From assembly GCA_037481615.1 (NCBI GenBank), contig JBBFLI010000019.1: a stretch of DNA of 64,000 nucleotides; one strand, written 5' to 3'. Position 1 is the stretch's first letter; the number at the start of each line of letters is the position of its first letter. This DNA is from SpSt-501 sp037481615 (GTDB lineage Bacteria; Desulfobacterota; Desulfobacteria; Desulfobacterales; SpSt-501). The position numbers and the translations under genes are program-made. Positions 42,852 through 51,801 of this stretch are shown piece by piece. The notes beneath the pieces are model-generated. The model saw nothing but the letters and a program-made list of their open reading frames with translations. It was not told the DNA's origin and did not search any database.

Positions 42852-43034
42852 GGCACAGGCACCTCGCAAGCAAGCCGGCCGAGGGCCGGCACGCCTTCGA
42901 AGTGCCGCCTCTGCCCGGCAGCCCCGCCGCCTTGTCCCGCCGGCGCGCGGGAGGTAGGCCGGTGGCTTTGCGTCCCAGCCTTTCGACTGGTTTGCCTTTT
43001 ACAGGCGGTTCAAGACTTCTGCCCTAATCGAGAG

Positions 43035-43050
43035 AGCAAAACAAATGCCA
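43035..43050 (-). promoter_or_regulatory. sigma-54 promoter for the choice-of-anchor U gene
   Basis: Minus strand TGGCATTTGTTTTGCT keeps TGGCAT-N5-TTGCT with the exact GG-N10-GC spacing. It precedes the start codon by about 184 bases. Confidence 0.7.
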
Positions 43051-43362
43051 AGTTGCGACATTTTTTGAGGCTCACATCCCGCTGTTTTTTTTATAATTTT
43101 TCTTATTTCTCCCGGAGGCGGTCAGCTCTTCCGCATGTGCGTGGTTCTTTGAATTACAACATTGCATTACCTCATGGGTGCCACATCCGTGCCTGTCGGC
43201 AGGTCGGCCTGTAGAACAAATGATCATCCGGGTGGTAATGATTTTCCTAGAATTATGGTTTCGTTGCCACAGGCTCCGGCAACTGGACGAACGAACAATT
43301 GAGATGGTTTTCTAAGCTGCTGTTTTTATTTTGATATATTTTATTCATCGGCAATGGTTCCC

Positions 43363-43378
43363 TGGCATGCTTCTTGTT
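43363..43378 (+). promoter_or_regulatory. sigma-54 promoter for the PEP-CTERM protein gene
   Basis: TGGCATGCTTCTTGTT matches TGGCAC-N5-TTGCT except that the -12 C is T. It lies 64 bases upstream of the start codon. Confidence 0.6.
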
Positions 43379-43441
43379 TTGCAACCTGGCGTCCGGTTAA
43401 GCCGGCTTATTGAACGCCATCTTAAGGAGGAAATAGCGGAC

Positions 43442-44095
43442 ATGAGAAGGAAAACCACCGGGAGTATTTTTCTCGGTACAATTTTATTGATCTTTGCCCT
43501 GTTGCCGCCCGCCCAGGGCGCACCCCTCTCCGTCGGGGACGGGATCAAGTTTTTCGATATCTTTACCCGACCTTACGGTTATCTCGGTGGGCCCTACACG
43601 GCTGATGCGAAGGGCGCCTCTTTTGCCACGTTTTGCGTGGAATTGGACGAAACCATTTCTTTCGGAACGGCCTACACCATCGGCGGGATTGGAAATACGA
43701 CCGTGGCCTCGGGGAAAACCCTCTCCCCTGAGGTCAAATACCTGTACTACAACTACAGGATCGGCAATCTGGATGCCCTATACCCATCGTTTTCCTACGA
43801 CGATGCCGCGGATCAACGAACCCTTCAGGGCGCGATCTGGCGGTGGATGGGCTGGTCCGTGCCCATCGGCCAAACCGGGTTTTTCGACTCGGATCTTTAT
43901 GCCCAGTTGACCGGCGATTCGGTGAAAGGCCGTGGTTCGGATATCGATCATGTCGTCATCCTGAACATCATCGATGTCAGTCAAAAGAACCGCCAGGATG
44001 TCTTGGCGATGGTCCCCGAGCCGGCGACTTTCCTCCTTCTCGGTTTCGGTCTCTTCGGCCTCTCTTTCCTCGGCCGCCGCAAAATTCGCAGCTGA
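43442..44095 (+). CDS. PEP-CTERM sorting-domain protein with thioester-domain-like Cys/Gln
   Basis: A 217-residue exported protein: signal peptide (SIFLGTILLIFALLPPAQGA), mature domain, and a C-terminal sorting signal VPEPATFLLLGFGLFGLSFLG followed by basic RRK. The PEP motif is the exosortase target. The mature part contains FCVELDE (Cys65) and LQGAIWRW (Gln129), spaced and surrounded like the Cys-Gln pair of Gram-positive thioester domains, in which it forms a covalent adhesive bond; here that is inference. AAGGAGG is upstream of ATG 43442, and the ORF extension to 43331 lies across the sigma-54 promoter and is rejected. A long terminator hairpin follows. Confidence 0.85.
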   Translation: MRRKTTGSIFLGTILLIFALLPPAQGAPLSVGDGIKFFDIFTRPYGYLGGPYTADAKGASFATFCVELDETISFGTAYTIGGIGNTTVASGKTLSPEVKYLYYNYRIGNLDALYPSFSYDDAADQRTLQGAIWRWMGWSVPIGQTGFFDSDLYAQLTGDSVKGRGSDIDHVVILNIIDVSQKNRQDVLAMVPEPATFLLLGFGLFGLSFLGRRKIRS

Positions 44096-44119
44096 GACTG
44101 CACCGGTTCCTTCACACAA

Positions 44120-44156
44120 GCGGAAAGGGCCGCGTTTCCGCGGCCCTTTCCGCTTT
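44120..44156 (+). terminator. strong terminator after the PEP-CTERM gene
   Basis: A perfect 15-bp stem (GCGGAAAGGGCCGCG with its complement), loop TTTC, then TTTC. It starts 25 bases after the stop codon. Confidence 0.8.
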
Positions 44157-44185
44157 CGGCCCTTTCGGATGGCGGTGGGCCCGAA

Positions 44186-45080
44186 ATGATGGATAGTGTG
44201 CTAAGCTATGATTCGGACCGCAAAGGGGGATCAGAGATATCCAAGAAACGTAAAAATCGCCGTGCCCGCTTCAAGGCGAAATTGTCCCCGGCCTCCCCGG
44301 CCAACGAGGAGCCCGTTGCCCAACCGGCCAGTGGCATCGATGTCCAGCCCACCATGATCTCGGCCTGGAAACGTCGGCTGCTCGACATTGGCGCCGGGCC
44401 CTGCGAATAAAAAACAAGCCCCGTAAACGAATCGAAGGCCAGGTTGATGAGCTCTACCGGCAGATCGGCCGGTTGAAGCTGGAAAACGATTTTTTAAGCA
44501 TGAAAGCTCGGCTCATGAGCGTATGGCAGCGCAATCAGAGCGTAGAGCCTGAGCCTCCCTAAATGGTCATCTCCCGCGAATGCCCATTGCCGGGCCCTTG
44601 CCGTTCTACTTTTTAGGATGCGCCGGTTCCGATCAGCCCGGAGGTCCTGGAACTGATGCGCTTGATCGACGAGCAGTACGTGTGGGCGCCGACCTACGGC
44701 AGCCGATCGATGGCGCGGCGTTTCCGGCGACAGGCTCGCCGGGTCAACCGCAAACGCATCCAGCGGCGGATGCGACGGAGCGGCATCGAGGCGTTCTACC
44801 TTAAAAAAGGGCATGGTTTACCAGTACCGGCTACACTCGGATTCTCATAGACCACGATATCTCCATGAGCACGGGCGCCTGCGTTCGAATGCCCGGACAA
44901 CATCTCGTTGAGCGGCCCTGCTGGGTCATCAAACACTAAGGCCTCTACCCCCATTCGTTGGGTACCGGCATCGGCCTGCGTCACGGCGCAAACGAGTGGA
45001 TAGCCTTTTACAACCACGAGCGCGGCCAATACGATCTGAACGGCCGATCCCTGGAAACGATTGACTCCGGACGGCTTCAC
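44186..45080 (+). mobile_element. Decayed IS3-family element (orfA and orfB remnants)
   Basis: The first part (44240-44405) encodes KKRKNRRARFKAKLS and ISAWKRRLLD, the DNA-binding start of IS3 OrfA; a shifted frame continues QVDELYRQIGRLKLENDFL. From 44650, LMRLIDEQYVWAPTYGSR and RQARRVNRKRIQRRMRRSGI match OrfB, and from 44980 EWIAFYNHERGQYDLNGR matches its C-terminus. Many frameshifts, stops and missing middle parts (no complete DDE core) show it is inactive. No reliable terminal inverted repeats were identified. Confidence 0.75.
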
Positions 45081-45193
45081 CTCCTCGCAGAAGCTTTCGG
45101 ATGCTTTTCAAAAATAAAATTCATCGAAGCGGCTCTTATCTCACCCATCAGACTTTTCATACAATTATGCCCGCCGTCTTTTTTCTATACGTT

Positions 45194-46588
45194 TCAACAT
45201 GACCCTTTTCCTTTAATAACAACCCAGATTGTTTTGATCATTATTTTGATTTCCATTTTGAAGCTCCAATTTTCAATGTATTGAGAATCGAGTTCAAGGA
45301 TCGTTTCGAAATCTTTAATCAGGTTCCTTCCCGAAACCTGCCACATTCCGGTGATCCCTGGTTTAATTGCAATACGTTTCAGGTGTTCCAGCCTATACTT
45401 TTTTACTTCTTCCGGGGTCGGGGGACGGGTTCCGACCAAACTCATCTCACCTTTCAAAACGTTCCAAAATTGCGGAAGTTCGTCGATCGATGTTTTTCTC
45501 AGCCATTTTCCGACTTTTGTGATTCTTGGGTCATTATGGATTTTGAATATGGGCCCGTTCATTTCGTTTTTTTCTTGAATTTCATGAAGAATCTCATCAG
45601 CCTCTTTTTTCATCGTCCGGTATTTCAGAAGGGTAAATATTCTTCCATTTTTTCCGACTCGTTTTTGGCGATACAAAACCGGTCCTTCGCTATCGAATCG
45701 TATGACTGCTGCTACAATAGGATATGTCAGGATAAAAACCATGCACCCGAGAAAACCGATTAATATATCGACGGATCTTTTAAAAATGATTCCTGCTTCG
45801 GTTATCGATGAAGATTTGATGATGATGAATGGAACCCCCTGGAGTTCCTCAAGTTCGATACTTTTTTCATTGGGAGTCCAAAGGGAAGGAAGTATACGGC
45901 ATACAACTCCGGCTTTTTTACACATGGCGATGTAGTAAGATATGTTGATGCTTTTATCGTTGTTCAATGTAAAAATGATTTCATCGACACAGCTTTCTCT
46001 TATAACGTTTTCTATATTTATGATTTCATCCAAATTTTCTTTAACGATATCTTCAATCGGCATGAAGCCGATAATTTTGTGACCGAAACTCACCTGCGAT
46101 GTCATCATGTCAAGAACATATTTTCCTCGTTCATAATTTCCTACGATCAAGAATCTCCTTGAATAAGGCATTTTTCCTAAATAATTGTGAAGCATCCAAA
46201 AAACAAGAAGTTTTTGCCCGGCCGTGATGATCAGGGTCGATAGAGAAAAGGATGCGAAAAAAATTCTTGAGTAGGTTTTTTCTTGCAATATGAATATGAG
46301 GATTGCCAAAACACTAAAGCTGATAAAGATCCCCTTTCCAATATTTAGAATGAATTTCTTTTTTGAAAGCGGATGTTTTTCATCATAAATTCTGAGCAAT
46401 TTGAAGATTATCAGATTAATAAAACAGATCAAAGCGATTGAACCATTATAGGTAAATTGCTCAATAGCCCATGTTTCTTCGCTTGATTTCCACTTAATAA
46501 AGTAGGCGATGTGCGCAGAAAGCACCACGGAGAATATATCTAAAAGAACCATCAATGATTTAATTATTTTTACTTCTTCTTTGATCAT
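45194..46588 (-). CDS. Polyprenyl glycosylphosphotransferase initiating EPS synthesis
   Basis: The 464-residue membrane enzyme transfers a sugar-1-phosphate to undecaprenyl phosphate. It has four to five N-terminal helices, a CoA-binding-like Rossmann domain (RRFLIVGNYERGKYVLDMM), a further membrane helix (SVDILIGFLGCMVFILTYPI) and the catalytic bacterial sugar transferase block with YRQKRVGKNGRIFTLLKYRTM and DELPQFWNVLKGEMSLVGTRP. It is AT-rich compared with the flanks and opens the polysaccharide island from the left. It stands alone between two decayed IS elements. Substrate sugar not predictable. Confidence 0.9.
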   Translation of the reverse strand: MIKEEVKIIKSLMVLLDIFSVVLSAHIAYFIKWKSSEETWAIEQFTYNGSIALICFINLIIFKLLRIYDEKHPLSKKKFILNIGKGIFISFSVLAILIFILQEKTYSRIFFASFSLSTLIITAGQKLLVFWMLHNYLGKMPYSRRFLIVGNYERGKYVLDMMTSQVSFGHKIIGFMPIEDIVKENLDEIINIENVIRESCVDEIIFTLNNDKSINISYYIAMCKKAGVVCRILPSLWTPNEKSIELEELQGVPFIIIKSSSITEAGIIFKRSVDILIGFLGCMVFILTYPIVAAVIRFDSEGPVLYRQKRVGKNGRIFTLLKYRTMKKEADEILHEIQEKNEMNGPIFKIHNDPRITKVGKWLRKTSIDELPQFWNVLKGEMSLVGTRPPTPEEVKKYRLEHLKRIAIKPGITGMWQVSGRNLIKDFETILELDSQYIENWSFKMEIKIMIKTIWVVIKGKGSC

Positions 46589-46748
46589 ATCTCAATGATG
46601 TTGAATTTTATCTCCGGCGATTCGGCGCAACAACGCGCAGCCGCATGCTTCGCTTAGAAGAAAATGTATCGTGCTTGAATAAATCTTTGAACCGAGTTTC
46701 GGCAATGATCAAGCTGTTTTTAAAACGTGGAACTCAAGCTATAATCTT

Positions 46749-47085
46749 TTGATCAAAGCTCAGTGTTCGGGCACTAAAGCTCTGCTTTTCCATATCGGGA
46801 AGCGAATCGCTGAGTTTTTTATAATTCCATCGTTTTTTCAAGGCCGATTCGAGCTGGAAGAGTCTTACCTCGATTCTAACCGGGTCAATAACCTTCGTGG
46901 TTTCGGCAGGTACACGAATAAGAGTTCTTTTAAGAATCTTCAAGCGCAGCGGCTGGGTCTATACCGAAATCGTCCTTTATTTCGACAATGCAGCGATTCT
47001 TTTCTTCACCCGTGATCGTGCCTCCCGTTATCGTGGTTCATTCCGAATCAATATGTTAGATAAGTCTAACCAATCACCTGGCTAA
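46749..47085 (+). mobile_element. Decayed IS1595-type transposase remnant
   Basis: FELEESYLDSNRVNNLRGFGRY followed, after a frameshift, by GWVYTEIVL resembles the VDESYFG..RVRGKRGRG and VYTEIVP blocks of IS1595-family transposases. The frame is broken repeatedly and no ends are visible. It lies in the 633-base gap between the phosphotransferase and the GT26 gene; the rest of that gap (46589-46748 and 47086-47221) shows no feature. Confidence 0.55.
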
Positions 47086-47221
47086 AGAATTTTTTCGGTT
47101 CAACCCATTCCAGGAGAAGATCTCCGCCGGCTTAAGTTTCATTTACTTTATCGAGTCTTTCTGTTTGAACATGAAAGCGATTAATCAGCTTCACCTTTGA
47201 AATCTTTATCTAGATGATCTT

Positions 47222-47998
47222 TCATCTTCTGTTAATCAAATCTCTCAATAGCCGTTTCATGATATAACTGTTTGCATGTAAATATCGAGGGCCAAGTCTT
47301 TTCGGTTCTTGAAGAAACCTCCAGAACCATTCCAGTCCGATATTTTGCATTAGTTTTGGGGCTCTTTTCTTATTTTCAGACAGAAAATCGAATGCCGCCC
47401 CTACCCCCATCATGACTGCTTCGACGCGCCCTCTGTTTTGAGTCATCCAGAGTTCCTGCTTTGGGAACCCTAAGCCTACAAAGACATAATGAGGTTTCAC
47501 CTTCTGAATGATATTCCGATGGCTGTCAGCTTCTTCTTCGGTGAGCTCTCGATATGGGGGGGCTATGGCGCCGGCGATTTTTATGTTTTGAAATTTTTTT
47601 TTCAATATTTTTTGTATTTTTTCCAAGGTCTGCTTGTTTGCTCCATATAAAAATATTTTTTGTGAATTTTCTGAAGCTTTACGGCAAACTTGCATCATCA
47701 TATCGGGCCCTGCGATCCTTCTTGCCTGCGGAAAACCATTGAGCTTGCTTCCGATCATTACAGAGAAGCCATCAGGCAATACAAGATCTGCTTCGTTGAT
47801 CGCTTTTTTTATTTTATTGTTTTTATTTATTTCGTAGACGGTATGTGAGTTGCAAAAAATGACATATTTAGATTTTTTTTCGAACCCCCATTGAACAATT
47901 TGCCGAAGGGCTTGAACTTTATCAACCTTCGATAATTTTACCCCGTAGACGTTACAAAATTCTAATTGATTTTCATTCATCTTTTTCGCAGCGATCAT
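47222..47998 (-). CDS. WecG/TagA/CpsF-family (GT26) glycosyltransferase
   Basis: The 258-residue enzyme has the family landmarks NSHTVYEI, LPDGFSVMIGSKL, RIAGPDMM, KIFLYGANKQT, and VGLGFPKQELWM with C-terminal GLEWFWRFLQEPKR. It adds a sugar to a lipid-linked intermediate in polysaccharide assembly. AT-rich. The start at 47998 or 47980 cannot be settled. It lies 8 bases from the GT4 gene upstream. Confidence 0.92.
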   Translation of the reverse strand: MIAAKKMNENQLEFCNVYGVKLSKVDKVQALRQIVQWGFEKKSKYVIFCNSHTVYEINKNNKIKKAINEADLVLPDGFSVMIGSKLNGFPQARRIAGPDMMMQVCRKASENSQKIFLYGANKQTLEKIQKILKKKFQNIKIAGAIAPPYRELTEEEADSHRNIIQKVKPHYVFVGLGFPKQELWMTQNRGRVEAVMMGVGAAFDFLSENKKRAPKLMQNIGLEWFWRFLQEPKRLGPRYLHANSYIMKRLLRDLINRR

Positions 47999-48006
47999 TT
48001 CTCAGA

Positions 48007-49098
48007 TTATTTTAAGCTTTCTTCGTAGCATAAATCAAGATTTCTTGTCATTGATTCTATGGAGAAGTATTTTTCCGCCCTATTTTTTATTTTTTCAGAT
48101 ATCTCTGTCATTTTCTTTCTGTTTTCGAACATATTTTTGATTACCAGTACGATTTGATCAACATCCCCTACTGGAACGGTTTTGCATTCAGGGACGAGGT
48201 CTACGATTTCGTTCATTCCACCGTATCGGGTGGTGATCACGGGGGTCCCGGATGCAAGGCTTTCAAGAAAAGAATAAGGTACCCCCTCGTAGAATTTTGT
48301 AGGAAATAAAAAAATATCCAATTCTTCCCAAAATTGTATTTTCGCGTGATCTTGGACCGTTCCCTTAAACGTCACAAAATTATTCAATTTCAAGTCATTC
48401 ACCATTCTCCGCAACAATATTTCCGCAGGCCCGTATCCTGCGATGCAATACTTGAGCGGCAAATGATGTTGATTTATCAGTGCATGTATAGCAGCGATGG
48501 ATTCAAAAACCCCTTTACTTTCGTCAACCCTCCCGATGTACCCAAGAATGATACCTTCATCTTTTAAAAAATTTTTTTTAATCCTTTTGTAGTGATGTAT
48601 ATTGATTCCGTTATAAATTTGGTATATTTTCGATGGATCAAATATTTTTTTTACTTCATTCACTTCCGATTTCAAAAGAAATATCGATTTTTCGCTTTTT
48701 CTTATCATCCAAATAAATAAATTTCTGCCTGTCTTTTTACTCAAAAATTTTTTTATATCTTCTCCTGAATGAAACTGAGCGATATACCTTTTTTTTAGTA
48801 CTTCGCATAAGAAACAAAAAAAGAAATCCCTTGCTAGCGCCTTACCCGTAAGAGCGGTATTTATGTGAATCAGGTCAAAAGTTCTTGCCCTTTTGAAAAA
48901 ATGAACATAATTTGATGATATTCTTTTTATTTTTCTTTTTTTGCTTTCTTTTTCCGGACCACTTCCAACAGGGAGATGTTCAAAATAATATTTGTTTCGC
49001 AATTCGGATTCGATAATATTCTTTACATGAGTGGAAATTCCACTTGCATATCCGATTTTCGGTCCTGTCAAAAGTATTCTTTTTCTTTTTTTATTCAT
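48007..49098 (-). CDS. Glycosyltransferase family 4
   Basis: A 363-residue GT4 with N-terminal ILLTGPKIGYASGISTHV, donor-binding GYIGRVDESKGVFES and the C-terminal EGVPYSFLESLASGTPV. It overlaps the putative glycoside hydrolase gene by 8 bases. AT-rich codon use. The ATG 49098 is preferred to TTG 49101. Confidence 0.9.
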   Translation of the reverse strand: MNKKRKRILLTGPKIGYASGISTHVKNIIESELRNKYYFEHLPVGSGPEKESKKRKIKRISSNYVHFFKRARTFDLIHINTALTGKALARDFFFCFLCEVLKKRYIAQFHSGEDIKKFLSKKTGRNLFIWMIRKSEKSIFLLKSEVNEVKKIFDPSKIYQIYNGINIHHYKRIKKNFLKDEGIILGYIGRVDESKGVFESIAAIHALINQHHLPLKYCIAGYGPAEILLRRMVNDLKLNNFVTFKGTVQDHAKIQFWEELDIFLFPTKFYEGVPYSFLESLASGTPVITTRYGGMNEIVDLVPECKTVPVGDVDQIVLVIKNMFENRKKMTEISEKIKNRAEKYFSIESMTRNLDLCYEESLK

Positions 49099-50371
49099 CA
49101 ATTTTCATTAGAATCAAGCCGTCTTTTGGATTCAATATTATTTTCTTTTCGTCTTTACCGTTTTCGATTTTTTTCTCCGAGCAGCATGCCAATTTCATGT
49201 TTTTTTCTAATTTCAAAAGATATGGCTTCATTCCTGGGTTGACATACACAACCCCTTTTTCAAATTCTCTACGGTAAACATGTTCACGCCATGGTTTCCT
49301 TTTGGGTTCTTCTATAGGGGATCCCAAGTCAAGATCAAATTCCTCTAACCAGGCGACCGAGCTGTACTCATTCCATTTATCCGTAAAGCTAAAGTACCCG
49401 TTATTCATCAAACAAGATGTTAACGCATACCTGACAAACTTTCTGTCTTTCGGATCTCCTGTCGCATGAAAGCCTACGATTTTTGGAGGGAGGAGATTTT
49501 CAAACACGCTGTGATATCGCTCCATCATCCGTGCCCAGCCGGCCCAAGTCTCCAAAGACCAGGAATATCCCATCAAACCTTCTAGAAAAGCCCCATGAAA
49601 TTGATTTCTGTATTCTTCATAATTCAACTCGCTGTCGGCATTGACGATATATAACAATTGAGGGCTCAGCTGCTTTGCTTTCTCCAGGTAAGCCATGTAT
49701 CCTTTTCGATATGCTCTTTGGATTTCTTCGCTTGAGCTGCTCTCATTTTTGTGAATATTTTTCCAATCCGCTTTTTCAACTCTGGGCTTGTAAAATAAGT
49801 TGTCTATATACCAGATGTCGAAGTACGGATTGTTTTTGAAAAATACGTTATAGTTTCTTTCGGCCAGCCACTCCGGAAACCGCATTTTTCCTGAATCAAC
49901 TTGAGTATATTCCGTGAAGTTAACTTCCCAAGCGTTATATCTCGGGGTCCACTGTAATTTTTTCTTTTTTTCATCCAAAAGCCACCAGTTTTCCTTGTTC
50001 AATTTTTCGATAATATCTCTTTTCGCCTGGTCAAAAATGTTGTCTGTGAACTCATTTAGAATTGTGTACTGTCCGATCATTATGTTGGGATTTAATCTTT
50101 TTAGTCTCTGAGAGACCTCCTTGATATTTGTATTCCGGGATTTTTCCCATTCTCTATAAAACCCGAGGATTACAATATCATTTCTGCTTAAATCTTTTTG
50201 ATAGGATTCATCGTCATAGTGCTTTTTTCCTATATTCATTCCGAGTATTTTTGGGAAATTTTTTAACCTTTTCGTTTCGCTGTTATCTTTAATCTCCTCC
50301 GACAATGATCTGCTTACAACGAACAGGTTCATGAATATGATAATGGTAAAGATTTTTCTATTATTTCTCAT
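49091..50371 (-). CDS. Exported putative glycoside hydrolase (hypothetical GH15-like family)
   Basis: 426 residues with an N-terminal signal peptide (FTIIIFMNLFVVSRSL). The body is a TIM-barrel-like protein with FDIWYIDNLFYKP, NAWEVNFTEYTQVDSG, and a C-terminal NNGYFSFTDKWNEYSSVAW and LDLGSPIEEPKRKPWREHVYRREF, a pattern of putative glycoside hydrolases encoded in polysaccharide loci (PF14885 type). It probably trims or modifies the polymer in the periplasm. Coupled to the flippase by ATGA. Activity not proven. Confidence 0.75.
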   Translation of the reverse strand: MRNNRKIFTIIIFMNLFVVSRSLSEEIKDNSETKRLKNFPKILGMNIGKKHYDDESYQKDLSRNDIVILGFYREWEKSRNTNIKEVSQRLKRLNPNIMIGQYTILNEFTDNIFDQAKRDIIEKLNKENWWLLDEKKKKLQWTPRYNAWEVNFTEYTQVDSGKMRFPEWLAERNYNVFFKNNPYFDIWYIDNLFYKPRVEKADWKNIHKNESSSSEEIQRAYRKGYMAYLEKAKQLSPQLLYIVNADSELNYEEYRNQFHGAFLEGLMGYSWSLETWAGWARMMERYHSVFENLLPPKIVGFHATGDPKDRKFVRYALTSCLMNNGYFSFTDKWNEYSSVAWLEEFDLDLGSPIEEPKRKPWREHVYRREFEKGVVYVNPGMKPYLLKLEKNMKLACCSEKKIENGKDEKKIILNPKDGLILMKIDE

Positions 50372-51789
50372 AATTTTCTTAATATTTTTATCGAGAATAT
50401 CAGTCCAATAACAAATGCAGGAATAGACCCCATGAATACTTTGAGAAGAAGATCAACTTTCTGATAGTTTGTTAACCAGGCATTCATTCCGTAAGCGGTC
50501 GCTGAGACGCCCGCCATGTATAAAATAATTTTTTTTGATTCCACCAGGTCACTCAATTTGATCCTCAATGTGTTTTTGGTATAGAATAATCCTGCTAAAT
50601 TCCCTGCCCACAAGACCGTTGCACTTCCTACAGCCGCCCCAGAAATTCCCACCCAGGTCGCCCCAATCCAACTGAGCAGTATAGAGATCGGCAGGCAAAT
50701 CAAGTTGATGATCAGCATGATATTTCCTTTTGCCATGCTGATCATCATATTGTTGGCGACAAACAATTGACTTGTCAGACCCACCAGGTAGACTTTCAAA
50801 GGCAGGTATGCATTTCTGTAGTTGTCTGTATATACAAGCACAATTAAATCTTCCGCAAAAACGAATCCACAGCTCAAAATCGGCACCAAAACGACTGCAG
50901 TCAGCCAATTTGAGCTGCGATTGAGATCCAGGGCTCTTTCCAGACTCCCTTCATAATGATTTTGATTCATTTTCGGCAAAACGGCATTTGATACGGATTG
51001 CCGGATGATGCCGACGATCGGCGCGGCAACCCCGGCAAGCGAAAAACATGCGAAATTTTCCATGCTGAATTTGATCGCGGCGATCCATTGATCTCCTTGT
51101 TCGCGCAAATTATACAAAAGCCCTGCGGTTCCAAAAGGAATTGCGTATTTTAATTGCTCGAAATAAATTTTTTTTAGCGGGTAAACAGGAAATTTTTTAT
51201 AGCGCAAAAGTATATCGGTTATCAATGAAGCGCTTTTAACTAGGGCGTAAGTCAGAAGGGAAAGCCCTACGATGATAAATGATTTGGTGATCATCGCCAC
51301 GATGCACACCGCCGAAAAGCGGGTGATCGACATGAAAAGAATCCATTTCGCCTGTGACCGTATACGGTTTTCCGCATTCGGCAGGATATCCAGCAAGCTC
51401 GCTACAACCCAAAGCACGATGAAAATCCCGGTGACCCAGGATGGTATTGGAATCGAGCTTACAGGTTTCGGCAGTAGCGGGTTGAGCCATATGAACAATA
51501 GGGCTACGGTCGACCCGCTCAGCAGTAAGAATAATGCAACATTTGAAACCAGATGAATCGAGTCTTCCCTTCTTCGTGCAAGAAAGTAGAAAAGACTGAA
51601 CGGCATACCGATTGTGGCTATTGCATACGCACTGTTGGCAACCAGCCAAAATGCGCGATAATGACCGAAATCCTGCACTGATAAATACCTGACTAAAACT
51701 AAAGGCGCAATGAACTGGAGCACATAATCGATCGCTGAAGCCACTCCCAGTGTAAAGGCACCTCGAAGTGGTTCATTCGATTGTTTCAT
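50368..51789 (-). CDS. Wzx-type polysaccharide flippase
   Basis: A 473-residue membrane protein with about 12-14 hydrophobic helices and an N-terminal GVASAIDYVLQFIAPLVLVRYL, the typical Wzx/MATE-like start. It moves the lipid-linked repeat unit across the inner membrane. It overlaps the glycoside hydrolase gene and follows a GT4 gene by 12 bases. Confidence 0.9.
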   Translation of the reverse strand: MKQSNEPLRGAFTLGVASAIDYVLQFIAPLVLVRYLSVQDFGHYRAFWLVANSAYAIATIGMPFSLFYFLARRREDSIHLVSNVALFLLLSGSTVALLFIWLNPLLPKPVSSIPIPSWVTGIFIVLWVVASLLDILPNAENRIRSQAKWILFMSITRFSAVCIVAMITKSFIIVGLSLLTYALVKSASLITDILLRYKKFPVYPLKKIYFEQLKYAIPFGTAGLLYNLREQGDQWIAAIKFSMENFACFSLAGVAAPIVGIIRQSVSNAVLPKMNQNHYEGSLERALDLNRSSNWLTAVVLVPILSCGFVFAEDLIVLVYTDNYRNAYLPLKVYLVGLTSQLFVANNMMISMAKGNIMLIINLICLPISILLSWIGATWVGISGAAVGSATVLWAGNLAGLFYTKNTLRIKLSDLVESKKIILYMAGVSATAYGMNAWLTNYQKVDLLLKVFMGSIPAFVIGLIFSIKILRKL

Positions 51790-51801
51790 AAAAAAAACTC
51801 C

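Larger units (their letters stand above)
42852..43441. other. divergent intergenic region with two sigma-54 promoters
   Basis: This 590-base region separates two surface protein genes. It contains the two sigma-54 promoters listed separately, and between them the palindrome GTTGCC-N9-GGCAAC (43263-43283) about 80-100 bases upstream of the plus-strand promoter, a good place for an activator-binding site. A second partial palindrome (TGCC-TGTC-GGCA) is near 43190. The stretch 43075-43110 is very T-rich. No gene is seen. Confidence 0.55.

Noticed and set aside
43172..43190. TGGCACCCATGAGGT on the minus strand as another sigma-54 promoter
   Set aside because: The -24 part is good, but the -12 element lacks GC; the better site at 43035-43050 is closer to the gene.
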